From Mycobacterium sp. 141 (GTDB taxonomy: Bacteria > Actinomycetota > Actinomycetes > Mycobacteriales > Mycobacteriaceae), in the NCBI RefSeq assembly GCF_000382405.1, contig NZ_KB908267.1, forward strand, positions 58,150 to 122,149: DNA of 64,000 nucleotides, given 5' to 3'. Position 1 is the stretch's first letter, and each line of letters opens with the position of its first letter. The notes beneath the pieces are model-generated. The model was not told where the DNA came from. It did not search any database and worked only from the letters and a program-made list of their open reading frames with translations. Position numbers and translations under genes: made by a program. This document shows, piece by piece, positions 55,764 through 63,786 of this stretch.

Positions 55764-55816
55764 GCGCTTGCGCGAAGAGCCGACGGTACCGATGAGCGCT
55801 TGCGCGAAGAGCCGAC
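55759..55816 (+). repeat. 26-bp tandem repeat at the gltD stop codon
   Basis: A 26-bp unit beginning GATGAGCGCTTGCGCGAAGA and ending GCCGAC occurs at 55759-55784 and 55791-55816, with GGTACC between (32-bp period). The first copy contains the gltD stop codon. Its CGCGAAGAGC resembles CGCGAGGAGC in the repeats at 29155 and 41207. Confidence 0.9.
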
Positions 55817-56277
55817 AGGCAGACGGTTCTGCGCCGGCGTTGCGGCGAGTCTGGTTCGTCTAACTGCCCTTCTCGACCTCGTGCTGGCGTCGGTCGCCTG
55901 GCGGTGACGGGTGCCGCGCGCGGTGATCGCCGTCGCGGTGCGATCCCGTTGGGTCCCGGAGTTCACGGCACTGACAAGTGCCTAAGACCTCGGCATCGTC
56001 TACCGCTGGCCCTTTCACGGCGTTTTCTTATTCTTTGCCCGCTTTGTTACAGCATCGTGATAATCGGGTGAGATGGCCTCCGGGAAGTGATGCAGGCCAC
56101 GAGCGGCGGTAAATTTATCGCCACTTCTATCACATCAGTATCACCAGAAACATCGGCTCTTTTGGCGGCGTGGCACACACTGTTTGCCAACGAACAGGTA
56201 TCTAATGACTTTATGAGAGCGCTGCGGTAACGTAGTGCCACGGGCACAGCTATCAAAACATCGCAGGAGAGATCACC
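55817..56277. other. long intergenic region upstream of the small gene
   Basis: About 460 bp with no convincing gene on either strand. The right half is AT-richer and carries two palindromic elements: GGCGGTAAATTTATCGCC at 56105-56122 and the hairpin GTGCC-ACG-GGCAC at 56235-56247, the latter 30 bp upstream of the small gene. Confidence 0.5.
56105..56122. promoter_or_regulatory. 18-bp near-perfect palindrome
   Basis: GGCGGTAAATTTATCGCC has 9-bp arms with one mismatch and an AT-rich centre, like a dimeric repressor operator. It lies about 155 bp upstream of the small gene at 56278. No regulator gene is adjacent. Confidence 0.5.
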
Positions 56278-56418
56278 GTGTACAACATCCCGCTGAGTCG
56301 GTCGTGGATGGGACGAATCGCCTGGTCATGGTTCCGCCACCCCGTGAAAAGCCGCGAGTTTCCGGCCAAGAATGAACGTCTCGTGACGGCCGACGAGCTA
56401 CTCCGCTTCGGAGTTTAA
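56278..56418 (+). CDS. small 46-residue protein of unknown function
   Basis: A GTG start at 56278 is preceded by AGGAGA at 56265-56270, an ideal ribosome site with 7-base spacing. The product begins MYNIPLSRSWMGRIAWSWFR and ends TADELLRFGV. It is basic and aromatic in the first half (three Trp, Phe) and amphipathic afterwards, with no signal peptide or obvious membrane helix. I recognise no family. It stands alone, with palindromes upstream and about 190 bp of empty sequence downstream. Confidence 0.65.
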   Translation: MYNIPLSRSWMGRIAWSWFRHPVKSREFPAKNERLVTADELLRFGV

Positions 56419-56604
56419 GACCTCGGTGCCTGTCTTCATCCGTGGTCGTGATGGCCTGAGGGCCACATTTGCTTCGGCAAGTTTGTCAGTTTGTGCCCAA
56501 GATAACGAGCCGCATCAGCGCCGGTGAGCAAAAGTGTTTCGCCGACCGACCGCGCCCGGCTGTGCTGGTAGGCGCGGTCGAGCGTCGCGGGGTCGGCTGC
56601 CGAG

Positions 56605-57462
56605 CTACGCGCTCAGCTGGCCCGAATCCCGGATCGTTTCGGCGAGTGGTTCCAACACCGCCGGGTCATAGGGCGGCGGCAGGTAGATGATCGCCAGATC
56701 CAGCCCCTCGGCCCCGAGTGCTGCGGCCTCGTCGACGACCTTGGCGTAATCGCGGTCCGCACCCAAGCGAATGTGAGCTGACAGCGTGATCTCCTTCGGA
56801 TCGCGACCCAGATCGGCGCAGTGGGCGGCCAACACGTCGCGCTTGCGGGCGAACTCCTCGGGTGCTCCGCCGACGAAATTCCAGTGATCGGCGTACTTGG
56901 CGGTGATCCGCAACGTGCGCTTCTCACCGCTGCCGCCGATGCAGAACGGCGGGTGGGGCTGCTGCGGACCCTTGGGTTCGTTCCGGGCGTCCTTGAGCTG
57001 GTAGTACTTGCCGTCGAACGTCGTCGTCTCCTGGCTCAGCAGACCCTTGAGCACCTCACAGGCTTCCTCGAAGCGGTCGAAACGTTCCTTGATGCTGCCG
57101 AGTTCAATGCCGTAGGCGCCGGATTCCTCTTCGTTCCAGCCGGCGCCGATGCCCAACTCCAGGCGTCCGTCGGAAATGATGTCAAGGGCTGCAGCCATGT
57201 TGGCCAGGACGGCGGGATGGCGGTAGTGGATGCCGGTCACGAGCACGCCGACCCGGAGTCGTTCGGTCGCTTGGGCCAGCGCGGTCAGCGTGGTCCAACC
57301 CTCAAGGCAGGGGCCGGTTGGATCGGAGAAGATCGGGTAGAAGTGGTCGAATGTCCACCCCGATTCGTAGACGTCGATGGTGTCGGCCGTGCGCCAAATG
57401 GCGAGCATGTCGGCCCAGGCGGTGTTCTGCGGAGAAGTTTTGAAGGCGAATCGCACGTACAT
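56605..57462 (-). CDS. LLM-class F420-dependent oxidoreductase
   Basis: About 285 residues from the ATG at 57462 (MYVRFAFKTSPQNTAWADML). The luciferase-like TIM barrel shows VYESGWTFDHFYPIF, LRVGVLVTGIHYRHPAVLANMAAALDIISDGRLELGIGAGWNEEE and HPPFCIGGSGEKRTLRITAKYADHWNFVG. The last two are typical of F420-using mycobacterial members. The substrate is unknown. It is divergent from the aldehyde dehydrogenase gene. Confidence 0.9.
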   Translation of the reverse strand: MYVRFAFKTSPQNTAWADMLAIWRTADTIDVYESGWTFDHFYPIFSDPTGPCLEGWTTLTALAQATERLRVGVLVTGIHYRHPAVLANMAAALDIISDGRLELGIGAGWNEEESGAYGIELGSIKERFDRFEEACEVLKGLLSQETTTFDGKYYQLKDARNEPKGPQQPHPPFCIGGSGEKRTLRITAKYADHWNFVGGAPEEFARKRDVLAAHCADLGRDPKEITLSAHIRLGADRDYAKVVDEAAALGAEGLDLAIIYLPPPYDPAVLEPLAETIRDSGQLSA

Positions 57463-57578
57463 CGAAACTAGTCGGGGTAGATGAATATTTCCTGTATGGG
57501 TCTGCTTCCGGGCCGATTTCGGCATGCGCTGGGTAATCTCGCCTGGGAGTGCACCCTCGAAGCGGCCAGGAGCGAATT

Positions 57579-58925
57579 ATGAGCGAGTATGCAGTCACTG
57601 ATCCGGCAACCACGGAGGTCGTCGCCACCTACCCGACTGCAACGGATGCCGAGATCGAGGCTGCGATCGATGCGACGGCCAAGACCGCCCGCACGTGGCC
57701 GCGTACCACCACGGTGGCCGACCGTGCCGCGCTTCTCGGGAAGATCGCCAAGCTGCACCAGAAGCGTCGCGAGCAACTGGCGAAGGTCATCAACCGTGAG
57801 ATGGGCAAGCCCATGGACCAATGCCTGGGTGAGGTCGACTTCTGCGCCGCGATCTACCAGTACTACGCCGACAACGCCGAAAAGTTCCTCGCCGACGAGG
57901 AGATCACCTTGCTCGACGGTGAAGGCACCGCGGTGGTCAAGCGCGGACCCATCGGTGTACTGCTCGGAATCATGCCGTGGAACTACCCGTACTACCAGGT
58001 GGCGCGGTTCGCCGGTCCAAACCTGGTGGTGGGCAACACGATTCTGCTCAAGCATGCGCCGCAGTGCCCTGAGTCGGCCGAACTGCTGCAGTTGATGTTC
58101 CTGGAGGCCGGATTCCCGCAGGGCGCCTACGTCGACATCCGTGCCACCAATGAGCAGGTTGCCGAAATCATCGCCGATCCACGGGTCGCGGCGGTCTCGC
58201 TCACCGGCTCGGAGCGGGCCGGTGCCGCGGTCGCTGAGATCGCCGGACGCCACCTGAAGAAGTGTGTGCTCGAGCTCGGCGGCTCCGATCCGTTCGTCGT
58301 GCTGTCGACCGATGATCTCGACGCGACGGTTGAATCGGCGGTGGCCGGCCGGATGGAGAACACCGGTCAGGCATGTAATGCGGCCAAGCGGTTCATCGTC
58401 GCCGAGGACATCTATGACGACTTCCTGAAGAAGTTCACCGAGAAGATTCTGGCCGCCGCGGACGGGGTCGCGCCACTGTCCTCGCTGCGGGCCGCCGAAA
58501 CGCTGGAACACCAGGTGAAAACCGCGGTGGACGCGGGTGCGAAGTTGACGTCGGCCGGGGAGCGCAAGGGTGCGTTCTTCCCGCCTGGTGTGCTCACCGG
58601 GGTCACCGACGACAACCCGATCTACGGTCAGGAGCTGTTCGGCCCGGTGGCTGTGGTGTACAAGGTCGGCTCGGAGGACGAAGCGGTGGCCGTCGCCAAT
58701 GACACCCCGTTCGGGCTTGGCTCGTATGTCTTCACCACCGATCCGGAGCAGGCCAAGCGGGTCGCCGATCGGATCGAGGCGGGCATGGTGTTCGTCAACG
58801 CCGTCGGCGCCGAAGGAGTCGAGTTGCCGTTCGGCGGGGTCAAGCGCTCCGGTTACGGACGCGAGCTCGGCAGGTACGGCATCGATGAGTTCGTCAACAA
58901 GAAGCTGATCCGCATCGCGGGTTGA
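57579..58925 (+). CDS. gabD1: succinate-semialdehyde dehydrogenase (GabD1-like aldehyde dehydrogenase)
   Basis: About 448 residues from the ATG at 57579, behind AGGAG. PWNYPYYQVARFAGPNLVVGN is the cofactor-site helix, VSLTGSERAGAAVAEIA the nucleotide loop, CVLELGGSDPFVVL carries the general-base Glu, and NTGQACNAAKRFIV the catalytic Cys. The whole matches the compact GabD1 type that oxidises succinate semialdehyde to succinate with NADP+, linking GABA and 2-oxoglutarate catabolism to the TCA cycle. Substrate choice is family inference. Confidence 0.85.
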   Translation: MSEYAVTDPATTEVVATYPTATDAEIEAAIDATAKTARTWPRTTTVADRAALLGKIAKLHQKRREQLAKVINREMGKPMDQCLGEVDFCAAIYQYYADNAEKFLADEEITLLDGEGTAVVKRGPIGVLLGIMPWNYPYYQVARFAGPNLVVGNTILLKHAPQCPESAELLQLMFLEAGFPQGAYVDIRATNEQVAEIIADPRVAAVSLTGSERAGAAVAEIAGRHLKKCVLELGGSDPFVVLSTDDLDATVESAVAGRMENTGQACNAAKRFIVAEDIYDDFLKKFTEKILAAADGVAPLSSLRAAETLEHQVKTAVDAGAKLTSAGERKGAFFPPGVLTGVTDDNPIYGQELFGPVAVVYKVGSEDEAVAVANDTPFGLGSYVFTTDPEQAKRVADRIEAGMVFVNAVGAEGVELPFGGVKRSGYGRELGRYGIDEFVNKKLIRIAG

Positions 58926-58931
58926 CGGGCC

Positions 58932-60557
58932 TCAATGCGGGCGATGTGCGACGTGCGTGCGCGCGTGTTCGACTGCGTCGTCGAGCGAATCGACCAAGTG
59001 GTTCTCGTGGCGCAGTGACTCGAACACACCCACGTTGGTCAGCAACTCGGCGTGTTCGGGGCGAACTCCCTTGATGATCACCGTGATTCCGCGCGACTCC
59101 AGTTCGGTGGCGATCTCCGCGAGCGTGTGAGCGCCGGTTGCGTCGAGCATGCCGAGTTGCGACATCCGGATGATGACGACAGACGTGCGAGGATGCTCGG
59201 TGTCGAAGATGGCATTCGAAATACGCTCGGCCGCACCGAAGAACATCGCACCGTCGAGGCGTAGCAACGCGATCTCGTCGTCACCGGGCAACTCGGGCCC
59301 GGGCAGCTCCTCGCGAACCACGCTGCTGCGGTGAGAAATCGAACGTAACGCGAAGAACCCGGCCACCACGATACCGATCTCGACGGCTTCGATGAGGTCG
59401 AAGCACACGGTCACCACGGCGGTCAGCACAAAGGTCAAGGCATCAGAGCGGGTGGAGCGCAGGATCTTTCGGATCGTGCCCGCCGAGATCATCCGGAACG
59501 ACGTCACCATCAGAACCCCGGCCAGCGCGGCGAGCGGAATCGTCGACACCGGCCCGGTCGCCAGGTACACCACGCCCAGCAGGACCAGCGAGTGCACCAT
59601 CGCCGCGACTCGCGTTCTGGCACCGGACCGGACGTTGACCGCAGTGCGCGCGATCGCTCCGGTCGCGGGCATGCCCCCGAACACACCCGAGACCATCGAG
59701 GCCAAGCCCTGACCGACCAATTCGCGGTCGGGGTCGTACGGCCCGGTCGGCGACATGGTCGCAGCAACCCGCGCCGACAACAGCGATTCGATGGCCGCCA
59801 GCGCTGCGATGGTCAGCGCGGCACCGAGCAATGTGCGCATGGCGCCCAGGTCGGCGTGAGGCAGCACCGGCGCCGGCAGATGCGACGGCAACTCACCGAT
59901 TGCGGCGACCGGGATGTGCAGCACGGCCACCAGAAGCGTGACGATGACCACGGCGGTAAGAGATTCGGGAATCGCCCGGTGCACCCGGGGGAGCACGACC
60001 ATGAGAAGCGCGACAATCGCGACCACCCCAAGGGTGTTCGCCGCGGCCGTCCAGTCGGCATGGGCGACGACGGTGAAGACGGCGGGCAGCGTGCGCTCAC
60101 CGGCCGGCGCTGCCTGAGCGAAGGCAGCGGGAACCTGCTGCAGGAAGATGATGGTCGCGATGCCCAGGGTGAACCCCTCGATCACCGGCCACGGAATGAA
60201 CGTCACCGCGCGGCCCAATCCGGTGACGCCGGCCGCCAGCACCAGCAGGCCTCCCACCACGGTCACCAACGCGATGCTGGCGAGCCCGTGTTGGGCGACG
60301 ATCGGTGCGAGCACGACCGCCATCGCTCCGGTCGGCCCAGATACCTGGACGTGCGAACCGCCGAACACGGCAGCGACCAGCCCGGCCACCACCGCCGTGA
60401 TGAGGCCTGCGGCGGCGCCGACGCCCGAGCTGATCCCGAACGCCAACGCCAACGGCAGCGCCACCACGCCGACTGTCACCCCTGCCAGGATGTCCCGGCG
60501 CCATGAACGTGGAAGCTCGGTGTAATCGTCGCGGTGAGGCAGCAGCCGCGCGATCAC
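58932..60557 (-). CDS. SulP-family anion transporter with STAS domain
   Basis: A 541-residue SLC26/SulP protein. The N-terminal membrane part starts SWRRDILAGVTVGVVALPLALAFG and contains the conserved HVQVSGPTGAMAVVLAPIV; about twelve helices follow. The C-terminal STAS domain is LLRLDGAMFFGAAERISNAIF ... MSQLGMLDATGAHTLAEIATEL. Members carry sulfate, bicarbonate or similar anions. It overlaps the ArsR gene by 4 bp (GTGA), so the regulator probably controls it. Confidence 0.92.
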   Translation of the reverse strand: MIARLLPHRDDYTELPRSWRRDILAGVTVGVVALPLALAFGISSGVGAAAGLITAVVAGLVAAVFGGSHVQVSGPTGAMAVVLAPIVAQHGLASIALVTVVGGLLVLAAGVTGLGRAVTFIPWPVIEGFTLGIATIIFLQQVPAAFAQAAPAGERTLPAVFTVVAHADWTAAANTLGVVAIVALLMVVLPRVHRAIPESLTAVVIVTLLVAVLHIPVAAIGELPSHLPAPVLPHADLGAMRTLLGAALTIAALAAIESLLSARVAATMSPTGPYDPDRELVGQGLASMVSGVFGGMPATGAIARTAVNVRSGARTRVAAMVHSLVLLGVVYLATGPVSTIPLAALAGVLMVTSFRMISAGTIRKILRSTRSDALTFVLTAVVTVCFDLIEAVEIGIVVAGFFALRSISHRSSVVREELPGPELPGDDEIALLRLDGAMFFGAAERISNAIFDTEHPRTSVVIIRMSQLGMLDATGAHTLAEIATELESRGITVIIKGVRPEHAELLTNVGVFESLRHENHLVDSLDDAVEHARTHVAHRPH

Positions 60558-60931
60558 AGCTGTTGCCCGATGGGCGGGAGCGTCTGCAGTGCTTCCAGCT
60601 GATCGCGTTGCGCACCCAGCGTGTCGGCCAGGAAAGTTCGGGCGATCACCAGCAGCTCGGAGATCTTGGGGTGGGCCAGTTCGTAGAACACCGCGTTACC
60701 GATGCGCTGGCCGCTGACCACATGGTGACGTTTCAGTACCGCCAGGTGCTGCGAGAGCAGCGTCGGCTCGATCTCGATCTCGGCGAGAATCTCGCTAACG
60801 GGGGTGGGTTCACCACTGGCAGAAAGGATTTCGAGGATGCGGATCCGCGCCGGATGGGCCAGTGCCTTGAACAGGTTGGCCTTGATCTCGTACAGCGGTT
60901 GTTCGGGGCTGCCGAAGAAGCGATGGGGCAC
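60554..60931 (-). CDS. ArsR-family regulator coupled to the SulP transporter
   Basis: About 125 residues from the GTG at 60931 (VPHRFFGSPEQPLYEIKANL). KALAHPARIRILEILSASGEP and EPTLLSQHLAVLKRHHVVSGQRIGNAVFYEL form the winged helix. The coding part after the GTG has no cysteine, so classical Cys-based metal or persulfide sensing is unlikely. An ATG at 61024 is in frame but would include the AT-rich promoter and overlap the divergent gene. An inverted repeat upstream is the likely operator. Confidence 0.85.
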   Translation of the reverse strand: MPHRFFGSPEQPLYEIKANLFKALAHPARIRILEILSASGEPTPVSEILAEIEIEPTLLSQHLAVLKRHHVVSGQRIGNAVFYELAHPKISELLVIARTFLADTLGAQRDQLEALQTLPPIGQQL

Positions 60932-60950
60932 GGTACGACCTGATGAATTG

Positions 60951-60976
60951 GTGGATTGAAGAAAATCTAAATCCAC
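60951..60976. promoter_or_regulatory. ArsR-type operator candidate
   Basis: GTGGATT at 60951-60957 and AATCCAC at 60970-60976 are exact inverted copies with a 12-bp AT-rich spacer. The site is 20 bp upstream of the ArsR start and 47 bp from the divergent PHP gene. Confidence 0.65.
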
Positions 60977-61022
60977 AATAACCGGATGCCCGCGCGCGCC
61001 GCAACCGGGCAGACTGGAGCCC

Positions 61023-62030
61023 ATGGATCCGGTGACCGCATTACGCCAGATCGCGTACTACAAGGATCGGGCCCGGGAGGACCCGCGCCGGGTGATGGCC
61101 TACCGTCGGGCCGCCGACGTGGTCGAGGCGCTGACCGACGAGCAGCGGCAACGGTTGGGTGCGGCCAACGGCTGGCAGTCGCTACCCGGTGTCGGACCCA
61201 AGACCGCGACGGTCATCGCGCAGGCGTGGGCCGGCCGCGAGCCCGACGCGCTGGTCGAATTGCGTTCGTCAGCAACCGATCTGGGTGGTGGTGAGATCCG
61301 CTCCGCACTGCGCGGTGACCTGCACGTGCACTCCAACTGGTCGGACGGCTCTGCGCCGATCGAGGAGATGATGCTCGCCGCAAAGGAATTGGGGCATGAA
61401 TACTGCGCGTTGACCGATCACTCACCGCGGCTCAAGATCGCCAACGGTCTATCCCCGGAGCGGCTGCGTGAGCAACTCGACGTCATCGACGACCTGCGCG
61501 ACACCGTCGCACCCATGCGAATTCTCACCGGCATCGAGGTTGACATCCTCGAGGACGGCTCCCTCGACCAGGAACCCGAGTTGTTGGAGCGGCTCGACGT
61601 GGTGGTGGCCAGCGTGCATTCCAAACTCGCCATGGATGCCGCGTCGATGACCCGCCGCATGCTCAAGGCGGTCTCGAATCCGCAGGTGGACATCCTCGGC
61701 CACTGCACCGGCCGGCTGGTCACGGGCGGCCGGGGCACTCGTCCCGAGTCGAAGTTCGACGCGGACAAGGTATTCACGGCGTGCCGGGACCGCGGCGTCG
61801 CGGTGGAGATCAACTCTCGCCCCGAGCGCCGTGACCCTCCGACCCGGCTGTTGAAGCAGGCGCTGGAGATCGGTTGTCTGTTCAGTATCGACACCGATTC
61901 GCACGCCCCCGGCCAACTCGACTTTCTGGGTTACGGTGCGCAGCGTGCGCTCGACGCCGATGTCCCCGTCGAGCGCATCGTCAACACCTGGCCTGCCGAT
62001 GACCTGCTGCAGTGGACCTCAGACCGCTGA
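61023..62030 (+). CDS. PHP-domain phosphoesterase with PolX-like N-terminus
   Basis: A 335-residue protein. Residues 1-80 (ALRQIAYYKDRAREDPRRVMAYRRAADVVEAL ... SLPGVGPKTATVIAQA) resemble the helix-hairpin-helix region of family X polymerases. From about 95 comes a PHP domain: RGDLHVHSNWSDGSAPIEEM, CALTDHSPRL, GIEVDILEDG, VVASVHSKL, ILGHCTGR, VEINSRPERRDPP and SIDTDSHAPGQLDFL supply the metal-binding His/Asp/Glu set. The polymerase palm is absent, so it is a stand-alone nuclease or phosphatase. Confidence 0.88.
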   Translation: MDPVTALRQIAYYKDRAREDPRRVMAYRRAADVVEALTDEQRQRLGAANGWQSLPGVGPKTATVIAQAWAGREPDALVELRSSATDLGGGEIRSALRGDLHVHSNWSDGSAPIEEMMLAAKELGHEYCALTDHSPRLKIANGLSPERLREQLDVIDDLRDTVAPMRILTGIEVDILEDGSLDQEPELLERLDVVVASVHSKLAMDAASMTRRMLKAVSNPQVDILGHCTGRLVTGGRGTRPESKFDADKVFTACRDRGVAVEINSRPERRDPPTRLLKQALEIGCLFSIDTDSHAPGQLDFLGYGAQRALDADVPVERIVNTWPADDLLQWTSDR

Positions 62031-62067
62031 GCTGAACGGATTATGTTCGGCGAGAAGCTCAACTGCT

Positions 62068-63303
62068 TTAATCGGGCAGCATGGGCATCTCCCATACCTG
62101 ATCGCGGCCGACCAGCACGCCACGTGTCAGCAGCGCGGTACCGAACCGCTGCCGGATCTGGTCCACTGCCGAATCCACGGCGACGAGATCCGGACCGCTG
62201 TCGAACGGAAGCTCCAGCTGCTGACTGCCGTCACGGTCGATGTTGCACACCGCGAAGCCGATCAGGGTGAGGCCCCGCTGAGCGACCAGCGGCGCTGCTG
62301 CGTCGACCAATGCACGGGCCACACCCAGGACATCCTCGGTGGACGCGGTGGCTCGCGGCAGCGTATGCGACCGCGTGGCACGGCCGTAATCGTCGAACCG
62401 CAGGCGCAGCACCACCGTTCGGCCGGTGCGTCCGGACGCGCGCATCCTGCGGGTGATGCGCTCGACGAGGCCGATCACCACGGCGTCGAGCTCGGTCGCC
62501 GACATGACGTTGCCGCGGCGGCCGAGGGCTCGCTGGGCGCCGACCGAATGTCGTCGCACCCCGGTGGTCACCCGGCGTCGATCGATGTTGCGGGACAACG
62601 CGAACAGCTGACGACCCATGGCGCCGCCGACCATCGCTGAGAGCGCGGATTCGGGCAGCTCGGCGACATCGGCCACTGTCTCGATACCGTGCGCGTGTAG
62701 TTTCTCGGCCGTCTTGGCTCCGACACCCCACAGCCGGCGCACCGGCAGCGGATGCAGGAACGCCAGCTCCCGGTCTGGCGGAACAAGCAGTAGCCCGTCG
62801 GGCTTGGCTTCCTGACTGGCCACCTTGGCCAGGAACTTCGTCCGGGCGATACCGACTGTGATCGGCAGGCCGACCCGGTCACGAACCTGCTCGCGCAACC
62901 ACCCGGCGATCTGAACCGGCGTTCCCGCCACGCGACCGAGGCCGGACACGTCGAGAAATGCCTCGTCCACCGACAACGGCTCGACGATGGGCGTGGTGTC
63001 GTGGAAGACCTCGAAGACATCGCGGCTGGCTTGCGTGTATGCCGCCATCCGCGGCGGCACGACGATGGCTTGCGGGCACAAGGCGCGGGCCTGATGGCCG
63101 CCCATCGCCGTCCGCACGCCGAATGCCTTGGCTTCGTAACTGGCCGCCAACACCACGCCGGCCCCGACGATCACCGGCCGACCCCGCAAAGTGGGATCGT
63201 CGCGTTGCTCGACTGAGGCGTAGAACGAGTCGAGATCAGCGTGCAGGATGGCCACCTGCGGAGCAGGTGAAACGGCAGAAGCGCGGCCATCGGGCACGAA
63301 CAT
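62068..63303 (-). CDS. dinB: DNA polymerase IV (Y-family)
   Basis: About 411 residues from the ATG at 63303, behind AGGAA. ILHADLDSFYASVEQRDDP provides the first catalytic acid and YF-type steric gate region, VIVGAGVVLAASYEAKAFGVRTAM the fingers, and PLSVDEAFLDVSG the other two carboxylates. LFALSRNIDRRRV and the C-terminal little finger (TVVLRLRFDDYGRATRSHTLP) follow. It performs error-prone translesion synthesis. I did not see a clear SOS box upstream. A start at 63480 is open but unlikely. Confidence 0.93.
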   Translation of the reverse strand: MFVPDGRASAVSPAPQVAILHADLDSFYASVEQRDDPTLRGRPVIVGAGVVLAASYEAKAFGVRTAMGGHQARALCPQAIVVPPRMAAYTQASRDVFEVFHDTTPIVEPLSVDEAFLDVSGLGRVAGTPVQIAGWLREQVRDRVGLPITVGIARTKFLAKVASQEAKPDGLLLVPPDRELAFLHPLPVRRLWGVGAKTAEKLHAHGIETVADVAELPESALSAMVGGAMGRQLFALSRNIDRRRVTTGVRRHSVGAQRALGRRGNVMSATELDAVVIGLVERITRRMRASGRTGRTVVLRLRFDDYGRATRSHTLPRATASTEDVLGVARALVDAAAPLVAQRGLTLIGFAVCNIDRDGSQQLELPFDSGPDLVAVDSAVDQIRQRFGTALLTRGVLVGRDQVWEMPMLPD

Positions 63304-63585
63304 ATGTTTCCTAGGGTCGCTGAGGTCCTGTCCATGACGTAGCGGACGAGCATCGTCTGCTGGGGTCTGTGACTGCACCACGGCCTTACCTTGAGTGTCT
63401 TCGACGTAGGAGCTTTGTTTCGGGACCATGCAGCCGCGGTCTGGAACCGCCGCCTTAATCCCTCCTGCGAACTGTCTCATCGCCGACCGACAACGCGCGT
63501 TTCAGGTGCAATAGCGCGGGGAGCAGACCTCCGATCACGCTAGGAGAGTTATGAGTCGTTTGCTTAGCCCATGGCTAAAGTTTGA

Positions 63586-63786
63586 GTATGGGGATTGGCG
63601 ACAGACAAAGGTCGCTGGCCGCTCAGCGTTGACGAGGGTGCACTGACGTGCCATGCCCCCGATTGGGTGACATTTACGGCTAATGGAACAGAGTACGCGC
63701 TCAGCGACAACGCCAGGTGGATGGGCCACTATCCGAGCGTTTCACCGATTCTAGTTAAGCCTCAATCCGTGGATCGACCTTGTTGA
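63586..63786 (+). pseudogene. truncated DUF2511-like protein fragment
   Basis: The frame opens after a TGA at 63583-63585 and reads WPLSVDEGALTCHAPDWVTF and TANGTEYALSDNARWMG, the core of DUF2511-type small exported proteins, which normally follow a signal peptide. No signal peptide or good start is present (a TTG at 63595 only). The 3' end runs into CCTCAATCCG at 63760, where the probable insertion sequence begins, so both ends appear damaged. Confidence 0.55.
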
